A DNA stretch of 64,000 nucleotides from Undaria pinnatifida (taxonomy: Eukaryota; Sar; Phaeophyceae; Laminariales; Alariaceae). The stretch's first letter is position 1; every line of letters begins with the position of its first letter. This document shows, one piece after another, positions 43,845-54,929 of the stretch. The notes beneath the pieces were generated by a model, which saw nothing but the letters and a program-made list of their open reading frames with translations, searched no databases and was not told the origin of the DNA. The position numbers and the translations under genes are program-made. The stretch is from contig JABAKD010000017.1 of the NCBI GenBank assembly GCA_012845835.1, forward strand, positions 8,608,942 to 8,672,941, in the 5' to 3' direction.

Positions 43845-44330
43845 GCCGTAGCTCAGATCCACAGGGTCTCTATTTTTAAATCATAAGCAGGCTAGCGTTG
43901 GGCTGCGAAAGCAACTGAATTAAATCGACACACGACGCGTATGGAAATACGTGGAAGTGTGGTGAGCTAAAGCTTTATTTTTCCCCATCCGCCGGAGGAT
44001 GAAAAAAAACAAAAACATACGCAGGCTCTTCTCCCTCCTCCCCGATACGGTACATGCCTTCGGTTTTATCGCGAGAAGACCCCAGCTCTTCTTCGCTCGT
44101 CGGCTCGAATCGAATTGTGCCTGCGCCCGCGGCTACTAATAGGCGCCCTCATCTGTTGATTTCTTCGTTTGTTATAAAGCCAGATGCTCTCTAAACAAGT
44201 TCAAGCCACCGCGTGCATTGAGATTCGAATCCCAGAATCAACAACTATTATTAAGGTATTAAAAGCACTCAATGCTAAAGTAGTGACCACACCAACCGGG
44301 GCGACCGGTGCTGCATGTTGTAGGGGATGA
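43845..44330 (+). repeat. Family D repeat, copy 1
   Basis: Words GCTAGCGTTGGGCTGCGAAAG, TAAATCGACACACGACGCG, GGTGAGCTAAAGCTTTA and CCGCCGGAGGATGAAAAA recur at 53.3 and 55.7 kb. The later part (CTTCTCCCTCCTCCCCGATAC … ACCGGGGCGACCGG) recurs at 55.06-55.35 kb. It is about 480 bp, non-coding, of unknown class. Confidence 0.7.
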
Positions 44331-45463
44331 AACCATAGGCATAATAATATCAATACCCCCACACTCCTACTCGTAGTCTATACGTTCGCGAGTTGTTCGA
44401 ACCTCGCAGGACTAGCATTGCTTTCCACGGCTCTCTTTCTGCCTCGCCAAGCACGCACTCTTCTGGAAATGAATGCAAGGGCGCGATTTCCTTCATACAA
44501 GAACCCCGTGCCTAGCTCAATGTGGCTTGGGTATTTTCACGTTCGAGTGTGGGGCCTGTGCGTGCGATTCCCGCAATCGTCACCTGCTCGTTTGTGAAGA
44601 ATCCTTGGCGAAGCAAGGCTCACGCTTTCCCAGACTGAGCAGGGCGAAGGGGGAGACCATAGATCACAGTGGCACGCATTTTTCCCCACGACGCCATTCT
44701 TGGTTACTGATGCCGCCCCACACACTGATCTAGCCCCTTCTCTTTGTAGCTCAGATCCCGATGTGACCTATATTGCAGCCCTTTCTCAATACAAAAAGAA
44801 AAGCCACATACTAGACTATACAGTGTAAGTGTGTGTTGTCGTCACGTTAAATCTATCCCATGTATTTTTGTCTGCAAATAATTGTTTCGCTTTCGTCGAA
44901 GAATGCATGGCATAATCTAGTACACCCTCTGCAGACCCACACCCGTAGCGGCGATTGCATCGCAACTAAATCAGCCAGGACGCGTCGGTTCGCGTGCTGA
45001 CTACTCGTATTGCCGTGGCATCGACAGGAAACGGGTACAGCCGCGGCAGCGACACTCGAGTCTGCCACGCACAGAAAGCGCCAAGTACCAGCTGGCGGCA
45101 TCATATTAGATACCGGTACATCATATAAGCTCATGTTCAGGAAAAGCAGCGGGTCGGATCCGCCAACTGTCCTCCCAAACGGTGAGAATGACTGTGCAAA
45201 TGCGTGGGGATGAAGCCTGGGGTAGCGACGGTATCCTCTTTTTCACAACGGTTAACCGAGTACAGGCTCGTAGGCTACCTCGCGCGAGTGAGTCGGTGAC
45301 TCGCCCCTAAAACAGGTGTTTTTCTTTTCTTCTTGTTTTGGTGCACCGTAACACGGGAATTTCGTGGCGGCAATGCTTGCTGCGAACGCGAGAGGCACTT
45401 AAGGTTACTCCTGTAGTATAGTAATAGACTAGACTATATGTAAGAATAATTGATAATATAATG
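44331..45463. other. Stretch without a supported gene
   Basis: A frame at 44,473-44,733 contains FECGACACDSRNRHLLVCEE. A frame at 45,010-45,213 contains ILDTGTSYKL, a DTG box like that of aspartic proteases but with no partner sequence. Neither can be called. The palindrome CTCGCGCGAG occurs near 45,280. Confidence 0.35.
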
Positions 45464-45663
45464 GCGTGCTACGATAGAGGTAGCAGTTTTCGTCTGAAAC
45501 GTTTTCTGAGTGACGGGGCTCCTCAATAACCCAAAAGAGTCCGAAATAGTGTCATTTTTTTTTTTTTAAATTGATTCACGTTGTGTACCTAGGCCATGGA
45601 GTAGTTTTCGTCCCCGGTAGCATTTATATTTTTCTCCAAATACGTTTTCGGGAGAGGTCCTAA
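45464..45663 (+). mobile_element. Family B MITE, left part, split by TIR element 2
   Basis: GCGTGCTACGATAGAGGTAG … GTGACGGGGCTCCTCAA … TACCTAGGCCATGG … GGGAGAGGTCC ends at TAA, the insertion point. The right part (AAACTCCCAGATTGAGGAACC) resumes at 46,484 and matches the family B order. Confidence 0.7.
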
Positions 45664-46480
45664 GGCCAATTCTTATACGGTTGGATTTGTCCGTCGAAAA
45701 CGACCGTTTTCGACTGAATGAAGCCCAAATCGAGCTTTCTTATACAGCCGACAAAGGGTTTTTCGACTCAATTTTTTTCGACCGAGTTTTCCGACTGGGG
45801 CATCCAGTCGGAAAACTTGATTTTTTCGACTGGATCTGTCAGTCGAAAAGCTCAGTCAAAAAAGTTGTTCACCTGTTTTTTTAAACCATCGCATCGCTCA
45901 TCCCACCACAAAACACATACCCACACGCCCACACACCCATACCAGGTACCACACACCCATACCAGGTACCACACAGCAGTATCATATAACAGCGCCGACG
46001 CTGCCTTGGCTGTCACTGCTGTTGCTTCTCGCCGCAAGTCAGCGTGGTGCACTCCTAGCTCCGCTCGCCAGCAGCGTGTATCACACGACAGCAGTAGCGC
46101 CCGTTATCGATGCCATTTTGCTAACAACGGCTACGCCTGCTTTAGCTTTGGCGGCTCTCGGTTGAGTGCAACGCCACGAACGTAGCCTTGGCGGCTTTCG
46201 GCCAAGCCCGACGACACCAACCAGCTTGGACGAAGGTTCGTCGCGCGTGAAGCACACGTTGCTCGCGAAGAACGCCCGAAGCACAGAGCTGCCAACCGAT
46301 TTTCGAGTGCCATACAGCAGTACTCCCTCACACCAACCGCCTTGAGGAAGAGCACAAAAACTTCAAAATCGACTCGACTGACGATAAGAAGAAGGACCAG
46401 GAATAATAATCCAGTCGAAAAAAGTCCAGTCGAAAAGGGCCGTTTTCGACTGGCGAAATCCGACTGTGTAAGAAATGGCC
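45664..46480. mobile_element. PIF/Harbinger-like TIR element 2, 817 bp
   Basis: The ends GGCCAATTCTTATACGG and (complement) GGCCATTTCTTACACAG continue into a shared GTCGAAAACG region, giving imperfect TIRs of about 50 bp. They are flanked by TAA at 45,661-45,663 and 46,481-46,483. Subterminal DNA is packed with TTCGACTG and CAGTCGAAA words on both sides. Terminal bases and length match element 1 at 3.3 kb, though the subterminal repeats differ. The middle has open frames (for example 45,718-46,185 +) without a recognisable transposase. It is inserted into a family B MITE. Confidence 0.8.
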
Positions 46481-46483
46481 TAA

Positions 46484-46600
46484 TAAACTCCCAGATTGAG
46501 GAACCTAAAAAAAAAAGTGGCGCACCTTCATCACCTCTATCAGCTCTATCAGCTCTATCGCCTCTATCGCCTCCGTCGTACAATCCGTCTATTTGGTGTA
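46484..46600 (+). repeat. Right part of the split family B MITE, with CTCTATCGC run
   Basis: AAACTCCCAGATTGAGGAACC and an A run lead into GGCGCACCTTC. Five units of CTCTATC(A/G)(G/C) then seem to have grown from the family B end ACCTCTATATCG. Confidence 0.6.
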
Positions 46601-46834
46601 GCCTCTGAGGTAGGTAATGTTAACAGCGAGGAGATGGCAAATCCGTGCATCTCGCTGGCTGGTTGTGTGCCCGTGACCTTCGCTGGCTGGTTGCGCCTGC
46701 ACCTGCTCCACTCTTACATCAACAGCAGTTAGTTCGTTGATATTTAGCAATGATAGCTGGATTGTTTCCTGGTGAGGCTGAGCACGACAGCACACGCATG
46801 CATCACAACACGAAACATGGAAAACCGTCAGTAA
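46601..46834. other. Short unassigned stretch
   Basis: GC-balanced sequence with GCTGGCTGGTTG units. No gene or element end seen. Confidence 0.5.
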
Positions 46835-47430
46835 CCAGTACCCTCTATGAGCCCAATCAATGCCGTCTTTAGTCAGTTCCAAGGGTCTGCTAGAGTATGA
46901 CATATTTTTCCCCCTTCCTTTCCTCGCTTTCTCTTGTCTCGTCTTTTCTTTTCTTTCCTTTAATTTCCTTTCCTTTTTCGTTTTTTTTGCTTTCTTGTCT
47001 TTTCTTTCATTTCCTTTATCTTCTTTTATTTTCTGTGTTTCTTTTTTCCAATTGACGTGCGTCTGTCGTGCGTATGCGTAGTGATAGGTACTACGTGCAA
47101 TATATGCGTTGTAGTCTTTTTGGGTGGCAAGTGGAATGAATGGTGTGTTTTTCCACGCGCAAGTAGTGAGACGTCAGCATCAACAGTATGGACCTGGCAC
47201 ATCGTATGCTGACTCCCGATTTCATTTTTATATGCTTCTGGTGGAGGCATGAATTGCGTCAGCTGCGATATATGCGCGTACCACCTTTGGTTAGTTTGTG
47301 TTTTTTCCCTGGGGTCCTTCTCAGCTCCAGAGTGTCTGGAGCCTGTCCTGTGACCACGGAGTTGATAATGCGAGTTAATGTGAGAGCAACAACAACAACA
47401 ACAACAACAACATCAACAATGTCCAATTTG
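46835..47430 (+). mobile_element. LINE 3-prime copy with long (CAA)n tail
   Basis: It starts in the untranslated part (AGTACCCTCTATGAGCCCAA). The T/C-rich tract (46,905-47,050) and the standard tail follow, ending in at least ten CAA units (about 47,390-47,420). The coding part is absent. Confidence 0.8.
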
Positions 47431-47469
47431 GATTGAGGCTCAAATTAATATCGTGACACACCACCCCTC

Positions 47470-47672
47470 ACCCGTGCTACGATCGAGGTATACCGTTTTT
47501 TGGCTATTGTGTTTTCTGAATGATGGACCTCCGTAACCCAAAATCGTCGGAAATACGCCATTAAATTTTTTATTGCCTGATTCTCTCGTCGTGCACCTAG
47601 GCCATGGGACTTTTCATCTGGTAGTAAAATAGCAGTTGGATTTTTCTCCAAAACAGTTTTTGCGAGAGACAT
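47470..47672 (+). mobile_element. Family B MITE, left and middle
   Basis: CGTGCTACGATCGAGGTATA, TCTGAATGATGGACCTCCG, CAAAATCGTCGG and CACCTAGGCCATGGG are in family B order, ending near GCGAGAG. It starts about 40 bp after the CAA tail. Confidence 0.65.
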
Positions 47673-48547
47673 CTAGTACACACGCACAGAGGGCAGGCGT
47701 TAGTCTACTATTTGTTTTTATTGCATTCACCATTGATTGGGAGGTGCCACACGCCCTGTATACGTACTACGTTGCACAGCACGTGCGCCGGAATCATTAA
47801 ATAGCCTGCAAGAACATGAGCTTCGACGATATTTTTTCTAGTCATGACTTGGGCGGCAGGAGGCGGGGGGGAAAGAGGGGGTCCAAGGGAAACAATTTTT
47901 TGGGGGGAGAAGCTTCAATGGCAATTTAAAGTACAGTACACTTAGTACAGTACAAGAGTACAGTGCATACACTACACCACAGCGTCGGGCACACAAAGCA
48001 ACTTGGCGAGGGAAGAAATTCGGAGATCCCTGTTACTACGACCTCGGTGAGAATTAATTAACGAAGTCGAAAGCACCTTTTTTTGTTGGATATATGGCAC
48101 TAGTCTACCCACTGAGCGTACTTGGAGCAGCGTGACTCAGTAGCAGTGGGTAATAAGCTACTGCGTAGCGTGACTAAACATCTCCGTGGGTAGTGGTATA
48201 TAACCAACAAAGCAGACGGGGCTGCTTGGGAGCAGGGAGGGGGGGGGGGGGAAGGGTTCGCCGCACTGGTGTGCGAGACACGCCCAGCACCGTGACACTT
48301 AGTCGACTGGTGCCCGCTCTTTCCAGACAGTGATGAGATCGCATTACTATCTTTTGGTCGAAACACCAGGGTCGTAGGACCAGGAAACCCAGACGAAGTA
48401 AGGCTGCGGCGGGACGATAGGACAATAGGGGTGTCACCGTTAGGGGTGAGGGGCGTACTGACTATTCTCGTCCCAAGAAGGTGGGAATGAGAACCGCAAC
48501 AGATCTACGGCAGTTTGTTTCCAAATTCATAACGGCATTGCCGCCAC
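47673..48547. other. Stretch without a supported gene
   Basis: TACAGTACA-type short repeats occur near 47,930-47,980 and a G run at 48,238-48,252. No coding or element signal. Confidence 0.5.
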
Positions 48548-49800
48548 GGTTGTTGTTGTTGTTGTTGTTGTTGTTGCTGTTGTTGTCACAATAACTCGCA
48601 TTATAATCAAGTCCGTGGTCACAGGACAGGCTCCAGTCACTCTGGAGCTGAGGAACACTCAAGGGAAAAGCACAAACCAGAGGTGGTACACGCATATATC
48701 GCCTGCTGACGCAATTCATGCCTCCACCAGAAACATATCAAAGTGAAATCGGGAGTCAAGCCTACGATGTGCCAGGTCCAATCTGATGCATACGTCTCAC
48801 TACTCGCGCCTGGAAAAACACACTATACCGCTTGCCCCCCAAGAAAGACTACCATGTACTTATAAAAATAAAAATACACTCCAGCTGTGAGATCGATTTT
48901 TTTGTCGAAACTCATCTTTGCAAGCTGTGTGTGATACTCCGATCGCGCGTATTACGGGTTGTGTGTCCTTATCAAGGACACATTGCACGTAGTACCTATC
49001 ACTACGCATACGCACCACCGACGCAAGTCCATTAATAATAAAAGAAACAAAGAAAATAAAAGAACATAGGTCTAAAGGAAAAGAAAGAGAAGATGAGAAA
49101 GAGAAAAAACGAAGAAGGAAAGAAAGGAAAGAAAAGAAAAGACAAGATTTCCTTTAGCAAGAAAAGACAAGACAAGAAGAGGATCAAGCACGGAAAGGGA
49201 AAGAGAAAAAATGTCATACTATCCCTGGGAAGTGACTAAAGACGGCATTAGGCTCATCGAGGGTATCAAGTGCATCATCAATGGCACTGGGGAGAGAACG
49301 CAACATGACGGAGAAGTCAGGGCGGTCTTACGCTATCTTGTGACGGCCGTTGGAAGGCCCACAAAATTTAAGACGATGATGGCCAGACCCAAACTTCAGT
49401 CTCTTGGGCATGACACCCCCCCTCCCCCTCCCCCCCCTTCCCCCCTCCCCACCTCCCCCCCTCCTCTCTCTCCTCCTCTCCCCGGCCGCTTAGAGATGCC
49501 GACGGTGGATGGCGCTCTCGCAGCCTTTGCGCGTCGCTCTGCAGCTTTGCGTCTCTCTGTTTCATGCCAATTCCGTATGAACAACTCGGCTCCCTCCTCT
49601 ACTCGTCAATACCATCTGCCGGGCTTCTGAGCAGTCTATCGCCACCCTTCGAATTTCATGCCAAAGACCGAGATATCCTCTTTCAGATGAGCCATCCAGT
49701 TCTTCTCTTGCCCCCCTGAGTAGCCCTTACCCCCAACAAGCTCTCCAAACGTCATCCTCTGTGGCAGACGCTCCTCCCCCATACGTGCTACGAATAAGAA
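48548..49800 (-). mobile_element. LINE copy, 5-prime truncated, with nested family A
   Basis: Read on the minus strand it begins at about 49,800 inside the C-terminal coding region (VARMGEERLPQR-type reading). It continues through FIRNWHETERRKAAERRAKA (about 49,580-49,520) and the G/A-rich tract, then the shared untranslated part. The purine-complement tract (49,210-49,040) and tail follow, ending in a GTT run at 48,549-48,575, the (CAA)n end. The tail is interrupted by a family A fragment at 48,860-48,985. The coding frame has stops, so the copy is dead. Confidence 0.8.
48860..48985 (+). repeat. Family A fragment (first ~125 bp) inside the LINE tail
   Basis: ATAAAAATACACTCCAGCTG to GTGTGTCCTTATCAAGGACA lies between the LINE tail words GAAAGACTACCATGTA and ATTGCACGTAGTACC, which are adjacent in other LINE copies. 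Only the leader end of family A is present. Confidence 0.8.
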
Positions 49801-50623
49801 CATACTGCTGTATACCTGGTATATACTCCATGACGTAAGGATATATTCCGTTCGCCGCTATTATTATTGATTTTTTTTTTTTGTTTTTATTGATACACGT
49901 ACGTGATTTATACGTCATAATACATACTCCGTATTACACGTCATTCCCATCTCAGCGTGACAGCCTGCTGATTCTTCCCACTTTTTTTTTTTAAATGCTG
50001 ATTCTTCCCACTATTTTTTTTTAATGCTGATTCTTCCCATTACTTTGTATGGCGTATGTGCATTGCTGCTGGTGCTATGGTATCATATACACATACTACA
50101 CGACGAAAGTGTTTCACGTGCCACCTGTCATGGTATTCCCTGTCCAATGTGTGAGGGCAGACCTGTTAGCCTCGTATTGATAGCTCTTCACGGCGTGGTA
50201 CAGCACATCGCTCTACAGCAGTGGTCGCATGCCCTGCTGATCGTTTGCAGAAGTTTCCATGCATGTTTGTGTGTATGGCATGGGACGTGCTACGGTTTAT
50301 GGTACGGCGTACGTATTATATCTGCAGTACGAGTAGTCATGTGGAATACGAGTTCAGGGCAAGCCTTTTTTTAGCTGATCTTCACTTGTGTACAGCATAT
50401 TGCACACCAGGACGTATTACGTGAGTAACTGCGAAGTATGTTAGTACTGTCGTCGTAATAGCCTACTAATTGTACATGAGATGCGTAGGTGGAAATATGG
50501 CCGGGAATATCAGCCGGACGATCATCGTTGGCGGCAATTTTGGGTGCATCGATGACATCGCGTATCGCCTCCCTCCTTGTTATTATATTCATAGTTTGCA
50601 GCTTCTGTTTTTCTTACCCCGAA
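49801..50623. other. Stretch with unconfirmed exon-like pieces
   Basis: Three units of ATGCTGATTCTTCCCA separated by T runs lie at 49,968-50,042. A protein-like + frame from about 50,215 (VACPADRLQKFPCMFVCM) ends before ATTAC|GTGAGT at about 50,421, a good donor. A 116-residue frame (50,024-50,374) overlaps it, and no acceptor or partner exon could be fixed. Confidence 0.35.
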
Positions 50624-51192
50624 TGTGTGTGTGTGTGTTCTTCACATTAAACCGTTCTTCTACTCGTCGACATCCAGCACACCCAGTGTTTTTCTGGGGT
50701 ATTTTTTTCCCCTTTGTTCCCTCCTTGCGTGTCCAGGTTTTTGGCTCGTGTTCGGATTATCTTATTTTGGTTTTACTTTACTTTATTTTATTTTATTTGA
50801 TTATGTTTCTTTTCCGAGCTTTGGCTCTCCTTTCCGGTTGGGTTGTTTCTTCGATTTCCCCTTCATTTTGTTTGTTTCATTTTTTGTTTTATTTTTATCT
50901 TTGTTTTTATTTGTTTTCTTATTATTATTTTGTTTTTGTTTTGTTTTTGTTTTTGTTTATTTCGTATTTCTCTCTTCCAATGTATTTCTGTTGCTGACGT
51001 ATGTATGTTGTGCCTGTCGTACCCAGTACTAGGGCATGACATTGCGTTGTCGAATGCATTACGATGCATTATCTCTGTGTCGTAGCTTGTGACCACAGAG
51101 CTGATCTTTCTAGGGTGAAGAATCAGTACGGACACTGGGTGTGCTGGATGTCGACGAGTAGAAGAACGGTTTAATGTGAAAAACACACACAC
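50624..51192 (+). repeat. Family C, copy 1, bounded by inverted ends
   Basis: The body runs from TCTGGGGTATTTTTTTCCCC (50,694) through a T-rich tract to GGTGAAGAATCAGTACGGAC and AACGGTTTAATGTGAA with an AC tail. Its left edge (50,624-50,690) is the complement of that same tail end (GTTCTTCACATTAAACCG …), so the copy carries about 65-bp inverted ends. Non-coding; the Phe-rich frame translates the T tract. Confidence 0.8.
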
Positions 51193-51690
51193 AGTGTCCG
51201 TACTGATTCTTCACCCTAGAACAAAGAAAGATCAGCTCTGTGGTCACAAGCTACGACACAGAGATAATGCATCGTAATGCATTCGACAACGCAATGTCAT
51301 GCCCTAGTACTGGGTACGACAGGCACAACATACATACGTCAGCAACAGAAATACATCGGAAGAGAGAAATACGAAATAAACAAAAACAAAAACAAAAACA
51401 AAAACAAAATAATAATAAGAAAACAAATAAAAACAAAGATAAAATAAAACAAAGAATGAAACAAACAAAATGAAGGGGAAATCGAAGAAACAACCCAACC
51501 GGAAAGGAGAGCCAAAGCTCGGAAAAGAAACATAATAACATAAAATAAAATAAAATAAAGTAAAGTAAAACCGAAATAAGATAATCCGAACACGAGCCAA
51601 AAACCTGGACACGCAAGGAGGGAACAAAGGGGAAAAAAATACCCCAGAAAAAGACGAAAAGTGCTATGTACCTACTAGTCGGCCTGGTAC
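51193..51690 (-). repeat. Family C, copy 2, inverted against copy 1
   Basis: It begins directly after the AC tail of copy 1 with GTGTCCGTACTGATTCTTC and is the complement of copies 1 and 3 to the end (GTACCTACTAGTCGGCCTGG). With copy 1 it forms a head-to-head inverted repeat of nearly 500 bp per arm. Confidence 0.85.
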
Positions 51691-52574
51691 CTTGCTACCC
51701 TGTCTGCCATCTCCTTCCTGCCTTCGTCCACCGCGGTCTCCCTTCTATTCCTCCTGTTGCCCCCCCTGCCCCCATTCCCTTGGACGGCTTTCCTTCTACT
51801 CCTCCTGTTTCCCCCCCTCCCCCCATTGTGTTCTTCTCATTAAACCAAAATACCTTGTAAAAGAGAGAAACAACGAAAGAAACCAAGACAAAATAAATAA
51901 ATAAATAAATAAATAAAAAGGGGAGCCAAAGCTCGGGAGATAGAAACATACCCCGAGCATGAGCCAAAATGGACATGCAAGGGGGAAAGAAAGGGAAAAA
52001 ATACCCCGGAAAAAAGAAACAAGTAAAAAAAGGAAGACTGGGAGGGCCAAATGAAACAGGCTCGTCACCTACCCACCATGCAAGACTCCCTTCATAAGGA
52101 TAAGAAGGGGAAAGAAAAAAAACAAAGAAAAAATATGCATTACGACAGCTGTTGAATGAAAGATAACACCCCCCTCCCCCGTCTTTTTACCAGTAAAATT
52201 AAACCAGGTGCTTGACATCATTTTGCTCCAAGCTTTTGCCCACGAAAAAGCAGATTGATGCAAATCGAACGGGAAATTCGTATCTGGCACCAGATATAAC
52301 GTGATATAACAGAGTACGGCAGGTATTCTGATATAGTCTACAGGTAACCTTCAGCGGCGGTAGCACCTGGTTTGCTGTGCCTTCATCATCTGTTCAATAT
52401 ACCACAAGCAAGCGTCTTCACCGTTGTGGGAGGATTTTCCTGTAGTATTCCTCAGGTTTATGTTTGTTGCTCGGGTTCATCTTCCGCTATATTTTTTTGT
52501 TTTGTTTCATTCGTCCCATCTATTTTATGTGCTATCTTCGAACTTTTCGTTTCTCTTTGTCCGTCGTCACTACC
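51691..52574. repeat. Spacer with a diverged fourth family C piece
   Basis: C-rich duplicated words (CTTCTATTCCTCCTGTTGCC and CTTCTACTCCTCCTGTTTCC) are followed at 51,830-52,060 by GTGTTCTTCTCATTAAACC, an AAAT run, GGGGAGCCAAAGCTCGGGAG and ATACCCCGG. That is family C in reverse and clearly older. No gene. Confidence 0.7.
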
Positions 52575-53140
52575 ATAGTCTACAGTACCAGGCCGACTAG
52601 TAGGTACATAGCACTTTTCGTCTTTCTCTGGGGTATTTTTTTCCCCTTTGTTCCCTCCTTGCGTGTCCAGGTTTTTGGCTCGTGTTCGGATTATCTTATT
52701 TTGGTTTTACTTTACTTTATTTTATTTCATTTTATTATGTTTTTTTTTCCGAGCTTTGGCTCTCCTTTGCGGTTGGGTTGTTTCTTCGATTTCCCCTTCA
52801 TTTTGTTTGTTTCATTTTTTGTTTTATTTTTATCTTTGTTTTTATTTGTTTTCTTATTTTGTTTCTTGTTTTTTGTTTTTGTTTTTGTTTTTGTTTTTGT
52901 TTATTTCGTATTTCTCTCTTCCAATGTATTTCTGTTGCTGACGTATGTATGTTGTGCCTGTCGTACCCAGTACTAGGGCATGACATTGCGTTGTCGAATG
53001 CATTACGATGCATTATCTCTGTGTCGTGGCTTGTGACCACAGAGCTGATCTTTCTAGGGTGAAGAATCAGTACGGACACTGGGTGTGCTGGATGTCGACG
53101 AGTAGAAGAACGGTTTAATGTGAAGAACACACACACACAC
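52575..53140 (+). repeat. Family C, copy 3
   Basis: It starts ACCAGGCCGACTAGTAGG, matching the end of copy 2 in complement, and ends AACGGTTTAATGTGAAGAAC with an AC run. With copy 2 it forms a second inverted repeat with a spacer of about 0.9 kb. Confidence 0.85.
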
Positions 53141-53249
53141 ACACACAGCAGCAGTAGTGGCTACGATATAAGAGAAGGAGGCCGGGTCGACATACCCACC
53201 ATCCGCATACAACTATGGCTTGCGCTGCCGGGGTTTTAAAACCATTATT

Positions 53250-53480
53250 AGAGACAGCTCACGCTATCGCTACAGTGGGATCCGAAGGGTGCGCCAGCTA
53301 GCTTTGGGTTGCAAAAGAGCAACAGAGTTAAATCGACACACGACGTGTATGAAAATAGGTGGAAGTGTGGTGAGCTTAAGCTTTTGTTTAGCAACATCTG
53401 CCGGAGGATAAAAAAGCAAAACAAAACAAAAAGAAGGTTCGACGAGCCGAAATATTTATCTCATATCCGGTTTTCTTTTT
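53250..53480 (+). repeat. Family D repeat, copy 2
   Basis: GACAGCTCACGCTATCGCTAC, CCGAAGGGTGCGCCAGCTAG, TAAATCGACACACGACGTG and TGCCGGAGGATAAAAAAG match 55.63-55.80 kb closely. Confidence 0.75.
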
Positions 53481-54124
53481 TTATTTTCTTTTCTATCGTA
53501 GTAATGGGCAAATTCTACAGGGTCATTTGTAACCGGTGCTCCTTGCAAAGTTGATGTCAGAGCTCATCTGGCACATTAGGAATTATGTTGACGTCATGCT
53601 GCGGAAACGCCAGTGCATCGTGTGCACTCAATGCACCGTTCGATCTGTTTTGTTAGCATATGCCCAACGAAAGCAATCTAAGCTCTGCGTGCTCACGTCT
53701 GCTACGCTCTGTGTATACCTTGTGCCCCCCCCGCGAAAACCAGTCTTCCAAACGCGTGTTGGACAAAATAGTGACTGATGCGTATATTATGTACCCCTTC
53801 CTCCTGATGACTAAAAACTAGAAAAATGCGCTACGAATCAGCAGCAAACGGAAGTGGAGAGAACTATGCGCTCCTCCTCCCGCCCCCCAACGACGTTCAC
53901 CAAGAAGCAGCCCCCCCTCCCTCCTTTTCATCTCCGAAAAAGCCTCTAGCACACGTTTGCTGTGCTTCTATCGACCCGTGATTTTGCCCATCCAAGAGAG
54001 CTTAGCCTTTCGAAGATGGTAGGAAACGTCGGGCATGCCGTCTGCAGGCGTGCACGTGCGTTGTGTGTGGCACTGCTTTTCTGAGAGCTTGATATAAGAA
54101 AAAATCTCGGGAATAAGACAAACT
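53481..54124. other. Stretch without a supported gene
   Basis: A + frame at 53,536-53,778 contains HIRNYVDVMLRKRQCIVCTQC but has no family match or splice support. Confidence 0.35.
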
Positions 54125-54133
54125 GTCTTTTAT

Positions 54134-54929
54134 TGCAAAAATTGAAACACACTCCAGCTGTGAGATCGAATATTTTGTCGAAACTCATCTTTGCGAGCTG
54201 TGTGTGATACACTCCGATCGCGCGTATTACGGGTTGTGTGTTCTCATTAAGGATGTAGGTCGGCGACTCCCCTTGCAACTACAGTGGAGCTATCAGGATC
54301 AACAGGGTGATGTTAGGCAGTCTGTGCGCGGAAACTATAAAACCCGTTTCTGAGGGGGACAAAATCTGACGTCTGTGGAAGGAAATGCATCAGTTACTAT
54401 AAAAATTAAAATACACTCCAGCTGTGAGGTCGAATATTTTCTCGGAACTCATCTTTGCAAGCTGTGTGTGATACTCCATCAGTTATTCAAGTGAATCCTG
54501 TAAGTCGAATATGCGGTGAGGGGAGGGAGGAGTTTTGAAGGACGTGGGGGCCTGATTTTGATCAAAAGGGGGGGAGGGGGGGGAGGGGACGGGTGGGGCA
54601 GGTCAATTTTTGCGTGGAAACTATAAATCCTTCTTGTGGGGCAGGTGGGGGGAATGTGGCGGTGGAGGCGGGGGGCGGGGGGGGGGGGCTTTAGGTCGCA
54701 TAGATGCAGGGGTTTGCTATACGCGTGGTGCTAAGTCTAGGCGATGGTGCGGGTGGTGCAGAAGGAGGGGGCGTTGGGGGCGGGGGTGGGTGGGAATTGC
54801 GGCAGCGGCATGGACGGCTCTAAAAAGGTAACGAGGCGATATCCAGGGCGTGGAAGTGTTTATTACTCTGGCGGATTTCGATATTAGGTGAGGCGTTCAA
54901 GCGAGAGGAAGCGAGGGAAAAAATAAAAA
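54134..54929 (+). mobile_element. Family A copy with 9-bp target duplications
   Basis: GTCTTTTAT flanks the copy at 54,125-54,133 and 54,930-54,938. The copy starts with an A-rich leader and ACACTCCAGCTGTGAG and passes through all modules with G runs at 54,569-54,600 and 54,660-54,690. It ends GCGAGAGGAAGCGAGGGAAAAAATAAAAA. This fixes both ends of the family and its length at about 700 bp, once the nested fragment is set aside. It has no coding capacity and no terminal inverted or direct repeats. Duplications of this length with variable truncation fit target-primed retroposition. Confidence 0.85.
54397..54476 (+). mobile_element. 80-bp family A fragment nested in family A
   Basis: CTATAAAAATTAAAATACAC … GTGTGTGATACTC is flanked by CATCAGTTA at 54,388-54,396 and 54,477-54,485. 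Only the leader end is present. Confidence 0.88.

Noticed and set aside
44205-44245. B-box-like GATTCGAATCCC near 44.2 kb
   Set aside because: No matching stems or A-box; it lies inside family D, where other copies do not conserve it.
45010-45213. ILDTGTSYKL, a DTG box suggesting an aspartic protease
   Set aside because: It is a single short motif with no flap or second motif and no neighbouring retroelement parts; chance is likely.
50470-51085. Long Phe/Leu-rich frames suggesting membrane proteins
   Set aside because: They translate the T-rich tract of family C. The same frames recur in inverted and direct copies, so they are not genes.
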